Shown piece by piece: positions 1-8,813 of a stretch of 64,000 nucleotides of DNA. This DNA is from Pseudoflavitalea sp. G-6-1-2 (GTDB lineage Bacteria > Bacteroidota > Bacteroidia > Chitinophagales > Chitinophagaceae): the NCBI RefSeq assembly GCF_012927185.1, contig NZ_JABBGB010000001.1, forward strand, positions 1,488,001-1,552,000. Reading direction: 5' to 3'. A program made the position numbers and the translations under genes. How positions within the stretch are numbered: position 1 is the first letter of the stretch; each line of letters opens with the position of its first letter. Below the pieces are notes generated by a model. The model ran no database searches and was not told the DNA's origin. It saw only the letters and a program-made list of their open reading frames with translations.

Positions 1-1122
1 AAGTACAAACTTCCGATGTACTACTGCAACACCATCGGTTCACAAACCGAAGTGGTGTTCGATGGTGGAAGCCTGGTTATGGATGCACAAGGCAGAGTGG
101 TAAAAGCCATGAAAGTATTTGAAGAAGACTTCGCCATTGTAGATACGGAACAGGAGCAGTCTACGGTAACCACCAAAGCGCCGGCTCCGCTGAAACGCGC
201 TACAGCCACGCTCGACAAAGAAATGCGTGTGTCGAAGGTAGACGATCCCGATCAGATCATCAACTACCTCACTTCAGAAAAAAATATTGGAGAGATACAT
301 CAGGCACTGATACTCGGCATACGGGATTATTTCAGAAAGATGGGCTTCTCCAAGGCTATCCTCGGATCGTCCGGAGGTATCGATAGCGCTGTGGCATTGG
401 CGTTAGCTTGTGAGGCATTGGGAAAAGATAACGTGCGGGCAATTCTGATGCCTTCCCAATATTCGTCCGATCACTCGGTAACAGATGCCGAACAGCTCAG
501 CAAAAACCTCGGAAATCCATACGATATCGTTCCGATCAAGGATGTGTACAATCAGTTTCTGGATACGCTCAAGCCTGTGTTCAATGATCTTCCTTTCGGA
601 CTGGCAGAAGAAAATATTCAAAGCCGTTCGCGCGGCAATCTGCTGATGGCCATTGCCAATAAGTTCGGATACATTCTGCTGAATACTTCCAATAAGAGTG
701 AGTTGGCTACCGGCTATGGTACTCTGTATGGCGATATGGCCGGAGGGCTCAGCGTGCTCGGTGATGTGTATAAGATGCAGGTGTATGCGCTGGCGGAATA
801 CATCAACCGAAATGGTGTTATCATTCCTGAAAGCATCATTCACAAAGCGCCTTCGGCAGAACTGAGGCCAGAGCAGAAAGACAGTGACAGCCTGCCGGAA
901 TATACGCTTCTCGATAAAGTGTTGTATCAGTACATCGAGAGAAGGCAGGGACCGAAAGAGATCATCGCAATGGGAATCGACGAAGCCATTGTGAAACGCA
1001 TTTTGAAACTGGTGAACAATGCAGAATACAAAAGAAACCAGTTCTGTCCTATCATTCGCGTAAGCTCAAAAGCATTCGGCATTGGAAGAAGAGTGCCGAT
1101 TGTAGGCAAGTACCTGAGTTGA
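1..1122 (+). CDS. nadE: NAD+ synthetase, glutamine-dependent (5' truncated by window)
   Basis: Makes NAD+ from nicotinic acid adenine dinucleotide, ATP and glutamine-derived ammonia in the cytoplasm. The reading frame is open from base 1, so the start lies upstream. What remains is the end of the N-terminal nitrilase-type glutaminase domain (a GGQTE/FDGGS-like stretch in the first 25 residues) and the complete C-terminal synthetase domain. The ATP-pyrophosphatase P-loop SGGIDS is at 370-387, followed by family motifs such as NTSNKSELATGYGT. Two-domain NadE proteins are usually about 540-550 residues, so roughly 170 are missing. A strong hairpin terminator follows the stop codon. Confidence 0.96.
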   Translation, partial: KYKLPMYYCNTIGSQTEVVFDGGSLVMDAQGRVVKAMKVFEEDFAIVDTEQEQSTVTTKAPAPLKRATATLDKEMRVSKVDDPDQIINYLTSEKNIGEIHQALILGIRDYFRKMGFSKAILGSSGGIDSAVALALACEALGKDNVRAILMPSQYSSDHSVTDAEQLSKNLGNPYDIVPIKDVYNQFLDTLKPVFNDLPFGLAEENIQSRSRGNLLMAIANKFGYILLNTSNKSELATGYGTLYGDMAGGLSVLGDVYKMQVYALAEYINRNGVIIPESIIHKAPSAELRPEQKDSDSLPEYTLLDKVLYQYIERRQGPKEIIAMGIDEAIVKRILKLVNNAEYKRNQFCPIIRVSSKAFGIGRRVPIVGKYLS

Positions 1123-1141
1123 TTACAATTTGTTTCAATAG

Positions 1142-1180
1142 AAAAGCCTGCTGTATTTCTGAAATGCAGCAGGCTTTTTT
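1142..1180 (+). terminator. Rho-independent terminator after nadE, probably bidirectional
   Basis: Perfect 11-bp stem (1143-1153 pairing with 1167-1177, core AAGCCTGCTG/CAGCAGGCTT) followed by a run of T to 1180. An A run on the left flank lets it also serve the lipoprotein gene that converges from the other side. Confidence 0.9.
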
Positions 1181-1213
1181 CAATCCTTCCGAAGAAGGTC
1201 AAATGATTTTCGA

Positions 1214-1663
1214 TTACTGACGCGTCAATGTGATGGTGAATTGGGAAGTAACTGGTCCTCCCGTTTGATTCTGTACAGCAATCAGGGTTGTTTTGGTAAG
1301 AGAAATCACTTCATACTTTCCTGCCGAAATAAATGCGTTAGTTCCAATGGTAATGGTGTTTGATTCAAGTTTCCAGGTAGTGATTTCGTCCCGGTCGCAT
1401 TTTTGTCCAAGATCAACAATAGCCATTTCGTTTTTAGCTTTCAGTTGCAGCTGATCATCCTTAACGCAGTCTTTGATGCCAGACATAACGGAGTTGTCGG
1501 CGCCATTGTCTACTTTCAGTTTGGCTTCGGTGAGTTTGTAGTTCCCGATAAGATTTTCAGAAGTTACAGCAAGCTTGTCGTCGTCTTTGTCTTTCTTGCA
1601 CGAAGAGAATGCGAAAAGTGTTACACAGGAGATAAGGGCAAACCTTAGAAGGTTCTTTTTCAT
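1214..1663 (-). CDS. Small lipocalin-like lipoprotein
   Basis: Predicted secreted lipoprotein of 149 residues. The chosen ATG at 1663 gives a lipoprotein signal: KK, a hydrophobic segment, then FSSC followed by the very acidic/basic linker KKDKDDDK, which is typical of Bacteroidota lipoproteins sent to the outer membrane. A longer frame to 1774 adds a 37-residue leader without signal character and is rejected. The mature part is a short beta-rich domain (a GNYKLTEAK start, alternating hydrophobic strands, conserved Cys pair) like the lipocalin-like domains common in this phylum. No enzymatic motif is visible. It is a single-gene unit converging on nadE. Confidence 0.8.
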   Translation of the reverse strand: MKKNLLRFALISCVTLFAFSSCKKDKDDDKLAVTSENLIGNYKLTEAKLKVDNGADNSVMSGIKDCVKDDQLQLKAKNEMAIVDLGQKCDRDEITTWKLESNTITIGTNAFISAGKYEVISLTKTTLIAVQNQTGGPVTSQFTITLTRQ

Positions 1664-1841
1664 ATTGGGGGTTATTGGTGAACGGTCTGAACTTCCCAAT
1701 AACAGAACTCCGGGATTTTTATTGTGTAAAGCCGTTTTTCTCTCTTTTCGGGCATCCGTGTGGCAAGTTGGCAAGCATATTGCAACGGCTTTGTTCGTAA
1801 TTTCATATCTTGATATAATTCAATTACGCTAAACCCGGTTT

Positions 1842-2843
1842 ATGGTATTAACAGCCGACGACATAAAACAACTCAACGAAAAGATCCAGCACCACAGCAC
1901 ATTTATCGACAGGCTCCGCGACGAGACTGCCCGTGTGATTGTAGGGCAACATCATATGCTCGACAGATTGCTGATAGGCCTTCTCAGCAATGGTCATATT
2001 TTGCTCGAAGGCGTACCTGGCCTTGCCAAGACCCTTACCATTAAATCATTGGCCCAGGCTGTTCAGGGAAAGTTCAGCCGTATTCAGTTCACACCCGATC
2101 TGCTGCCTGCCGACGTGATCGGTACCATGATCTACAATCAGCAGAAGCACGAGTTCATGGTTCGCAAGGGACCCATCTTTGCCAATTTTGTACTGGCAGA
2201 TGAGATCAACCGCGCTCCTGCCAAGGTGCAGAGTGCATTGCTCGAAGCCATGCAGGAAAAGCAGGTGACCATCGGCGATACCACATACAAACTCGACGAA
2301 CCATTTCTTGTGCTGGCCACTCAGAACCCGCTGGAACAGGAAGGAACTTATCCATTGCCCGAGGCGCAGCAGGATCGCTTTCTGATGAAAGTGATCGTAG
2401 AATATCCCACCAAAGAAGAAGAGCAGATCATCATCCGTCAGAATGTGATGGGAATGAAACCACCGGAAGTATCGAAAGTGGTAAGCATGGATGAGATCAT
2501 GCAGGCAAGAAGCCTGGTGAAGCAGGTGTATATGGATGAAAAAGTAGAGCAATACATTCTCGATATCGTATTCGCAACGCGTTATCCTGAAAGATATAAA
2601 CTGGAGAAGCTGAAGCCGCTCATCTCTTATGGCGGATCACCCAGAGCCAGCATCAATCTGGCACTCGCCGGCAAAGCGCATGCTTTCCTCAACAAGCGCG
2701 GCTTTGTGATTCCCGAAGATATCCGCAGCATTTCAAAAGATGTGCTTCGCCATCGTATCGGACTTACCTACGAAGCGGAAGCAGAGAACGTAAATGCAGT
2801 GGACATAGTAGATGATATTCTCCGTGCCATTCAGGTACCATAA
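1842..2843 (+). CDS. MoxR-family AAA+ ATPase
   Basis: Chaperone-like AAA+ ATPase of 333 residues, first gene of a Bat-type operon. Walker A GVPGLAKT is at residues 57-64, Walker B FVLADE at 116-121, sensor-1 ATQNP at 159-163, and the C-terminal lid domain is complete. MoxR proteins act with von Willebrand A (VWA) proteins, and here two such proteins follow (DUF58 at 2853 and BatA at 4623), only 9 bases separating the first. In other Bacteroidota the equivalent operon is linked to envelope stress or aerotolerance; that role is inferred, not shown here. Confidence 0.96.
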   Translation: MVLTADDIKQLNEKIQHHSTFIDRLRDETARVIVGQHHMLDRLLIGLLSNGHILLEGVPGLAKTLTIKSLAQAVQGKFSRIQFTPDLLPADVIGTMIYNQQKHEFMVRKGPIFANFVLADEINRAPAKVQSALLEAMQEKQVTIGDTTYKLDEPFLVLATQNPLEQEGTYPLPEAQQDRFLMKVIVEYPTKEEEQIIIRQNVMGMKPPEVSKVVSMDEIMQARSLVKQVYMDEKVEQYILDIVFATRYPERYKLEKLKPLISYGGSPRASINLALAGKAHAFLNKRGFVIPEDIRSISKDVLRHRIGLTYEAEAENVNAVDIVDDILRAIQVP

Positions 2844-2852
2844 CAACTCTTC

Positions 2853-3725
2853 ATGCTTACAACCGCTGAAATAATAAAAAAAGTAAGAGAGCTTGAGATC
2901 AAGAGCAAGCGCCTCACGCGCCACTTGTTTGCAGGTGAATATCACAGTGCATTCAAGGGCAGAGGCATGCTGTTCAAAGAAGTGCGGGAATACCATGCGG
3001 GGGATGATCCGAGGTTTATCGACTGGAACGTTTCTGCCCGGTTCAATCATCCGTTCAGCAAAGTGTTCGAAGAAGAACGTGAGCTGTCTGTGATGCTGCT
3101 GGTAGATGTAAGCGCCAGTTCGCTCTTCGGAACTTCGCAGGCGCGCAAGAAAGACCTGATCACCGAAATCGGCGCTGTACTGGCTTTCTCTGCCATCAGC
3201 AATAACGATAAGGTGGGATTGCTTTTCTTCAGCGACAAAGTGGAGAAATTCATCCCGCCGAAAAAAGGCAGAGATCATGTGTTGTACATGGTGCGCGAAT
3301 TGCTGACCATGCAGCCCAAACATAAGGGAACCCAGCTGGGAGAAGCATTGCGCCGTTTCACCAATTCAACCCGCCAGCAATGCATCGCCTTTCTGCTCAG
3401 CGATTTTATCGATACCAATTTCACAGATGCGCTGAAAGTGGCCGGTAAAAAGCACGACCTCATCGGAATCAAGATCTACGATAAAATGGAGATGGAGCTT
3501 CCCGATGCAGGCATGATACTGGCAGAAGATGCAGAGACTGGCAAAAAGCAATACATCGATACCGGAGATTATCTGGTGCGGCAAAAGCATCAGGCAGAAT
3601 TCTTTAAACATACTGAAGTCTGCAAGCAGGCATTTACTCAGGCCGGCTCCGATCTCTTACATATACGAACAGACGAAGATTACGTGAAAGTGCTGCAAAA
3701 ATTCTTTATCGGCAGAAATAAATAG
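2853..3725 (+). CDS. DUF58 domain protein (VWA-like)
   Basis: Cytoplasmic 290-residue protein of the DUF58 family, the usual partner of MoxR. The signature DPRFIDWN is at residues 52-59, and a degenerate MIDAS-type metal site DVSAS at 85-89 marks the VWA-like fold. No membrane segment is seen. It sits between moxR (9-base gap) and the BatD-like gene (4-base gap), so the four genes are surely co-transcribed. Family members are thought to present or bind substrates for the MoxR ATPase; no substrate is known here. Confidence 0.93.
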   Translation: MLTTAEIIKKVRELEIKSKRLTRHLFAGEYHSAFKGRGMLFKEVREYHAGDDPRFIDWNVSARFNHPFSKVFEEERELSVMLLVDVSASSLFGTSQARKKDLITEIGAVLAFSAISNNDKVGLLFFSDKVEKFIPPKKGRDHVLYMVRELLTMQPKHKGTQLGEALRRFTNSTRQQCIAFLLSDFIDTNFTDALKVAGKKHDLIGIKIYDKMEMELPDAGMILAEDAETGKKQYIDTGDYLVRQKHQAEFFKHTEVCKQAFTQAGSDLLHIRTDEDYVKVLQKFFIGRNK

Positions 3726-3729
3726 ATCC

Positions 3730-4620
3730 ATGAAAAAAGCCTTACTATGGCTTATTGCAATATTCAGTACCCTGTGTTTAAATGCGCAGGTGTTGGTGAA
3801 AGCGACCGCTGATAAGGATGGCATCCTTATCGGCGAACCCGTGCAGCTGTTGCTCGATGTGCGGATGCCGCTCGGCGCCAAAGTAGCATGGTTCAATCTC
3901 GATACCATTCCCGGTTTCGAATTCATCGAAAAAGGAAAGGTAGATACCATTGAAGGCGTCGATGGCAAAAAGGTACAGCAGACCATTACACTCACCAGTT
4001 ACGATTCAGGATACCAGGTAATTCCGAAACTCTCATTGAAAGTGGGGGATGCCACGTACAGCACCGATACCATCGGCATCGATGTTGGATATACGCCGTT
4101 CAATCCTGAATCTGAGTACAGGGATATCAAAGAAATTGAAGAAGTGCCCAATCCTTCCGCCGGAAAGATCCCCTGGATCATTGGAGGACTAACCCTGCTG
4201 GCGCTTGCCACCATTGCATGGCTGCTGCTGTCTAAGAAGAAAAAAGCAGAACTGCCTGTAATGCCCGCCAAACCTGAGCTTACGCCATATGAGGAAGCCA
4301 TTCAAACCCTCGATGCACTGAAGCAGAAGGGATGGCCACAACCTGCCGAAAGCAAATATTTCTATACTCAACTGAATGATGTGCTCCGCATTTTCGTGAT
4401 GCGCAAGCTCAAAATATCATCGCTCGAAAAAACGAATGCAGAACTGATCAGGGCACTCGGCACACTGAATCCTGATGCTGAACAGTTCAGGCAAATGGCA
4501 CATGCCCTGCAGATTGCAGACTTTGTGAAATTTGCGAAATACACTCCGGACGCAGCTGACAACGAACAGAATTTCAACAGCATCCGTTCGGCCATTACCA
4601 TACTCAATAATATCACCTGA
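3730..4620 (+). CDS. BatD-like membrane-anchored periplasmic protein
   Basis: 296 residues. An N-terminal signal (residues 1-20, ending LNAQ) is followed by about 120 residues of beta-rich periplasmic domain, one transmembrane helix at about 148-168, then a basic KKKK stop and a helical cytoplasmic tail. This is the layout of a short BatD-type protein. Typical BatD proteins are about twice as long, so this is a reduced version with a single beta module. It is placed between the DUF58 and BatA genes, 2 bases before the next start, consistent with a membrane complex built by the operon. Confidence 0.8.
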   Translation: MKKALLWLIAIFSTLCLNAQVLVKATADKDGILIGEPVQLLLDVRMPLGAKVAWFNLDTIPGFEFIEKGKVDTIEGVDGKKVQQTITLTSYDSGYQVIPKLSLKVGDATYSTDTIGIDVGYTPFNPESEYRDIKEIEEVPNPSAGKIPWIIGGLTLLALATIAWLLLSKKKKAELPVMPAKPELTPYEEAIQTLDALKQKGWPQPAESKYFYTQLNDVLRIFVMRKLKISSLEKTNAELIRALGTLNPDAEQFRQMAHALQIADFVKFAKYTPDAADNEQNFNSIRSAITILNNIT

Positions 4621-4622
4621 CC

Positions 4623-5630
4623 TTGCTGTATAACTGGTTTCAACATATCACATTTGCCCATCCCTGGTTCTTCGCGCTGTTTCTGCTGGTGCCCATAATG
4701 ATCTGGTGGTACCTCAAAAAAAGTGCAGGGCAGGAAGCTACGATGCTCGTAAGCACACTCACCAACGAAAAAGGTTCCAGCTCATGGAAGAACATGCTCA
4801 GCCATTCGCTGATTACTTTTCGTTGCCTGGCAGTAGTTTGCCTCATCATTGCGCTGGCGCGTCCGCAAACGCGCAACGACGAAGAGCTGAAAACCGGACA
4901 GGGCATCGACATCATTCTCTGCATCGACGTCAGCGGCAGTATGTTTGCACAGGATCTGCTTCCCAACAGACTGGAAGCTGCAAAAAAAGTAGCGGCAGAT
5001 TTTGTGGATAGCCGCGTTACCGATCGTGTAGGTGTAGTGATCTTTTCAGGAGAAAGTTTTACGCTGGTGCCGCTCACCACAGACAAAGATGTGCTGAAAG
5101 CCAGCATCTACAATATTCAGCTCGGCGCACTGGAAGATGGCACAGCCATCGGCGATGGACTGGGTATCAGTGTTGCCCGTCTCAAAGATTCCAAAACCAG
5201 AAGTAAGGTGATCATCCTGCTCACGGATGGAGAAGATCAGGGTGGAAGAATCAGTCCACTCGAAGGAAAGGATCTTGCCAAAACCTATGGCATCAGGGTG
5301 TACACCATCGGTGTTGGAACGGATGGCTATGCGCCTGTACCCATACCAGACGAATCCGGACATATAGTTACCCGCCAGCAAAAAGTGAATATCGATGAGC
5401 CATTGCTCCGTCTTATCGCTGATCAAACCGGCGGACTCTATTTCAGGGCGCGCGACAACGAAAGCCTGAAGGGCGTGTATTCTGAGATCGATCAGCTCGA
5501 AAAGTCAAAAGTGGAAGTAACTACTTTCCGCCGCTATACCGAACGTTTTCATCCCTTTGCGATTGCCGCCGCTGCATTACTTTTGCTTGAAATGGCATTG
5601 CGGTACACCTTGTTCAGAAAGTTCCCGTAA
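4623..5630 (+). CDS. batA: BatA-type von Willebrand factor A membrane protein
   Basis: 335 residues. N-terminal membrane segments (about 13-28 and 63-80) are followed by a VWA domain with a canonical MIDAS motif DVSGS at 102-106 and a C-terminal transmembrane helix at about 311-330. The start is unusual: the frame is closed by TAA at 4608-4610, and the first ATG (4698) would delete the conserved first membrane segment. Translation therefore probably begins at TTG 4623, 3 bases after the upstream stop, by coupling. BatB, BatC and BatE do not follow; the next gene is rsgA. Confidence 0.9.
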   Translation: MLYNWFQHITFAHPWFFALFLLVPIMIWWYLKKSAGQEATMLVSTLTNEKGSSSWKNMLSHSLITFRCLAVVCLIIALARPQTRNDEELKTGQGIDIILCIDVSGSMFAQDLLPNRLEAAKKVAADFVDSRVTDRVGVVIFSGESFTLVPLTTDKDVLKASIYNIQLGALEDGTAIGDGLGISVARLKDSKTRSKVIILLTDGEDQGGRISPLEGKDLAKTYGIRVYTIGVGTDGYAPVPIPDESGHIVTRQQKVNIDEPLLRLIADQTGGLYFRARDNESLKGVYSEIDQLEKSKVEVTTFRRYTERFHPFAIAAAALLLLEMALRYTLFRKFP

Positions 5631-5645
5631 TGTTGCAGTATCGAT

Positions 5646-6572
5646 ATGAAAGCAACAGTGTATAAATCAACAGGCAGCTGGTATGTGGTAAAAGCGGAAG
5701 ACGGCCGTTTTTACAATGCACGTATCAAAGGAGTATTCAAGATAGATGGCATTACATCTACCAATCCTATTGCCGTTGGTGATACTGTGGGCATTTCGCA
5801 GGAGGCAGGTACAGACGGCAATGCCATGATCGATGAGATAGTTCCACGCCGCAATTACATCAACCGTCAGTCTCCCTCACATAAGAAACATCACCATATT
5901 GTTGCTGCGAATATCGATCAGAGTCTGCTGTTTGCTACGCTGAAAGATCCGCGCACATCGCAGGGCTTTATCGACCGGTTTCTGGTAACCTGCGAAGCCT
6001 ATCATGTGCCGGCCATCATCGTTTTCAATAAAGCAGATCTGTATAAGAAAAAAGAAGAAGAGAAGTTTGAAGAAGTATCGGCCATCTACTCTGCCATCGG
6101 ATACAAAGTGATGCGCATGTCGGTAGCTGCGAAAGAAGGAGTAGAAGAAGTGCAGGCGCTGCTGAAAGACAAAACCACTTTGATGAGCGGGCATTCAGGT
6201 GTAGGAAAATCATCTTTCCTCAATTCGATCTTTCCGGAGCTGGCATTGAAAACACAGGATGTAAGCGGATGGAGTGGTAAAGGCATGCACACAACCACAT
6301 TTGCCGAAATGTTCGATCTTCCTTTCGGAGGCAGGGTTATCGATACGCCCGGTGTTCGCGAATTTGGTCTGGTAGATATTTCAAAGCAGGAGTTAAGCCA
6401 TTATTTTCCTGAAATGGCAAAGCTGATCACGGAGTGCCAGTTCAACAACTGCATGCACATCAATGAACCGGGATGCGCTGTGAAAGACGCAGTGGCAAAG
6501 GGTTTGATCGCAGAAGACAGATATGTAAGCTACTACAATATCCTCGAATCGATTGACGACCGCAATTATTAG
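5646..6572 (+). CDS. rsgA: Ribosome small-subunit-dependent GTPase A
   Basis: Circularly permuted GTPase that checks late 30S subunit assembly. An N-terminal OB fold is followed by the G motifs in permuted order: G4 NKAD at residues 128-131, G1 GHSGVGKS at 182-189, G3 DTPG at 233-236. The C-terminal zinc-binding domain has ligands C264, C269, H271 and C277. Length 308 is normal. It lies 15 bases after batA on the same strand and may be read through from the Bat operon. Confidence 0.97.
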   Translation: MKATVYKSTGSWYVVKAEDGRFYNARIKGVFKIDGITSTNPIAVGDTVGISQEAGTDGNAMIDEIVPRRNYINRQSPSHKKHHHIVAANIDQSLLFATLKDPRTSQGFIDRFLVTCEAYHVPAIIVFNKADLYKKKEEEKFEEVSAIYSAIGYKVMRMSVAAKEGVEEVQALLKDKTTLMSGHSGVGKSSFLNSIFPELALKTQDVSGWSGKGMHTTTFAEMFDLPFGGRVIDTPGVREFGLVDISKQELSHYFPEMAKLITECQFNNCMHINEPGCAVKDAVAKGLIAEDRYVSYYNILESIDDRNY

Positions 6573-6663
6573 CGGCTACTTATTTCCTCAACATTCATTG
6601 CAAAAGATCTCCTGTACGAAGTGCAAACTCATACTGTACGGAGTGAGGGGGAAGCCGGAATGG

Positions 6664-6852
6664 CTAAACCTTGAACTTCCGGGCTTTGGGAACTTTTTCG
6701 CCGCTGAGAATGCGTTCGGCACCTACGTTCTTGCCATTGGAAGGACATCCGTATTTGGGTCCGAACACGCTGTTCCACAGCTTGCAGGATGTGCCTGCAT
6801 TCAATACCAGAAAGCAGGCCATCATCAATACGATCGAGCGGGTTGTTTTCAT
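6664..6852 (-). CDS. Very small lipoprotein with a GCPSNGKNVGAE motif
   Basis: 62 residues from ATG 6852; a TTG two codons upstream is not needed. A lipoprotein signal peptide ends in NAGTSC, giving a mature peptide of about 40 residues. The tail carries YGCPSNGKNVGAE, a pattern I recognise from tiny uncharacterised proteins of Bacteroidota, with two further residue blocks ending in a basic KARKFKV. Function unknown. It is 65 bases downstream of the gamma-carbonic-anhydrase start on the opposite side of that gene's reading direction, so it is a separate unit or is read divergently from the stretch before 6918. Confidence 0.6.
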   Translation of the reverse strand: MKTTRSIVLMMACFLVLNAGTSCKLWNSVFGPKYGCPSNGKNVGAERILSGEKVPKARKFKV

Positions 6853-6917
6853 AAGCAAAAACTTCTTCCGGTAAAACGTATATGGCAGACAAATAGTATT
6901 CCCCGAAGGGAATTGTT

Positions 6918-7454
6918 CTATCCGTTATCACCGGTTACCTGATCTCTGAACCAGTCGGCATAACGAACATAATTGTTGGCTATTCTGTCTATTTCTCCAT
7001 GGATCTGTGTGGCGTCGATATCCTTTACTTTTTTGGCAGGTACACCCGCCCAGATGGTTCCTGAGGGAACGATGGTTCCTTCGAGCACTACAGCGCCGGC
7101 TGCGATGATGCTGTTGCTGCCGATCTTTGCATTGTCCATCACAATAGATCCCATACCGATGAGCACATTGTCTTCGATGGTACATCCGTGCACCAATGCG
7201 TTGTGACCAATGCTCACATTATTTCCGATAATGGTTTGTGTGCGTTTGTACGTGCAATGGATTACGGCGCCATCCTGAATGTTCACTTTGTTGCCGATGC
7301 GGATGCTGTTCACATCGCCGCGAACAACGGCATTGAACCAGATGCTTCCTTCATTTCCCATCACTACATCACCAACGATAGTGGCATTGGGCGCAATAAA
7401 ACAATTTTCTCCGAATTGAGGATATACTCCTTCTACGTGTAGTATTACTGGCAT
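6918..7454 (-). CDS. Gamma carbonic anhydrase family protein (hexapeptide repeat)
   Basis: 178-residue left-handed beta-helix protein, with hexapeptide repeats from about residue 10 to 135 and a C-terminal helix. Histidines H66, H84 and H89 fit the trimer-interface zinc site of the gamma-carbonic-anhydrase/YrdA family. Whether it hydrates CO2 cannot be told; many YrdA-like members are inactive or act on other substrates. The start at 7454 (MPVILHVEG) is chosen over 7529, whose extra 25 residues are not conserved in type. It is divergent from the aminotransferase at 7546. Confidence 0.92.
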   Translation of the reverse strand: MPVILHVEGVYPQFGENCFIAPNATIVGDVVMGNEGSIWFNAVVRGDVNSIRIGNKVNIQDGAVIHCTYKRTQTIIGNNVSIGHNALVHGCTIEDNVLIGMGSIVMDNAKIGSNSIIAAGAVVLEGTIVPSGTIWAGVPAKKVKDIDATQIHGEIDRIANNYVRYADWFRDQVTGDNG

Positions 7455-7545
7455 ACAACAAATATCCTGATTTTTTTGCAGTCCATGATTCATTTCAGAA
7501 CAAGTGCGGGAATTTGGCGTTCTTTGCATGCATAAGTGAATCAGT

Positions 7546-8739
7546 ATGAATCAAAGGGAATTATTTCTGCGGCATGTGGCCCAGACCTCACCGGCTCCGC
7601 TGGCATTGGAAATAGTAAAAGCCGAAGGCAGCATTCTTACAGACGCAAAGGGCAGAGAGTATATCGATCTGATTGCCGGCATTAGTGTGTGCAATGTAGG
7701 GCATCGCCATCCCAAAGTAGTGAAGGCCATCAGGAAGCAGGCAGACGAATACCTGCATCTGCTGGTGTACGGAGAACTCGTTGAGTCTCCCCAGGTTCAA
7801 TACGCGAAACTGCTCACAGACAATCTGCATAATTCCCTGAACTCGGTGTACTTCACCAACTCAGGAGCCGAAGCGGTGGAAGGCGCCATGAAACTGGCCA
7901 AACGTGTAACCGGACGCACACAGATCATTGCATTCAATCAAAGCTATCACGGATCAACACAGGGAGCACTCAGCATCATCGGAGATGAATACTTCCGCAA
8001 TGCATTCCGTCCTCTGTTGCCCGATGTATTGCATATGGATTACAACAGCCAGGAAGCCATCGATGCCATTACCGAACGTACTGCCTGTGTGATAGCAGAA
8101 ACCATTCAGGCGGAGCGCGGAGTGTATGCTCCATCGAAATCGTGGATGAAAGCGCTGCAGCAAAAATGCAAAGAAACCGGTACCCTGCTGGTTCTCGATG
8201 AAATACAAACAGGATTTGGAAGAACCGGCAACTTGTGGGGTTTTCAGCAATTCAAAATAGTACCCGACATCGTACTGCTTGGCAAAGCGCTCGGAGGCGG
8301 AATGCCGCTTGGCGCTTTTGTGGCCAACAGAAAACTGATGCAGCACCTCACTGAAAACCCGGTACTGGGCCATATCACTACATTTGGTGGCCATCCGGTA
8401 TGCTGCGCAGCAGGGCTTGCGGCTTTCAAAGTGCTGCTTAAAGGTGGAATGATGGAAGCAGTAGAAGCAAAGGAAACACTGTTCCATAACCTGCTGCATC
8501 ACCCGAAGATCAAAGCCGTTCGCTCAAATGGTCTGATGATGGCCGTAGAGTTCGACAGCTTCGAAACCAATAAGAAAGTGATCGATGCCTGCATCAACCG
8601 AAAGAATGGTGAGACGCGCGTACTCACAGATTGGTTCTTGTTTGCGCCGCAATGCCTGAGGATTGTACCGCCGCTGAGCATCAGTGCAAAGGAAATCAAA
8701 AAGGCATGTGAGATTATTGTGGAAGCAATTGATGAATAG
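7546..8739 (+). CDS. Class III PLP-dependent aminotransferase (acetylornithine/ornithine type)
   Basis: 397-residue fold-type I aminotransferase. The cofactor lysine is K247 in LLGKALGGGMPLGAF, with the aspartate of LDEIQTGFGRTG (D218) binding the pyridine nitrogen and the phosphate-binding NSGAEA at 105-110. Length and motifs fit the acetylornithine/ornithine/GABA aminotransferase group. No arginine-biosynthesis genes are nearby, so substrate choice is open. It is monocistronic, with a terminator 22 bases after the stop. Confidence 0.92.
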   Translation: MNQRELFLRHVAQTSPAPLALEIVKAEGSILTDAKGREYIDLIAGISVCNVGHRHPKVVKAIRKQADEYLHLLVYGELVESPQVQYAKLLTDNLHNSLNSVYFTNSGAEAVEGAMKLAKRVTGRTQIIAFNQSYHGSTQGALSIIGDEYFRNAFRPLLPDVLHMDYNSQEAIDAITERTACVIAETIQAERGVYAPSKSWMKALQQKCKETGTLLVLDEIQTGFGRTGNLWGFQQFKIVPDIVLLGKALGGGMPLGAFVANRKLMQHLTENPVLGHITTFGGHPVCCAAGLAAFKVLLKGGMMEAVEAKETLFHNLLHHPKIKAVRSNGLMMAVEFDSFETNKKVIDACINRKNGETRVLTDWFLFAPQCLRIVPPLSISAKEIKKACEIIVEAIDE

Positions 8740-8760
8740 ACAAGACTGAATTTTACAATA

Positions 8761-8787
8761 AAAACCCGGCAGGTACTGCCGGGTTTT
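8761..8787. terminator. Bidirectional rho-independent terminator
   Basis: Perfect 12-bp stem AAAACCCGGCAG/CTGCCGGGTTTT with a 3-base loop, between the convergent aminotransferase and glpD genes. A-rich on the left and T-rich on the right, so it can stop both. Confidence 0.92.
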
Positions 8788-8813
8788 GCTTTATGAGCGT
8801 CTGAAGCGCTTAT

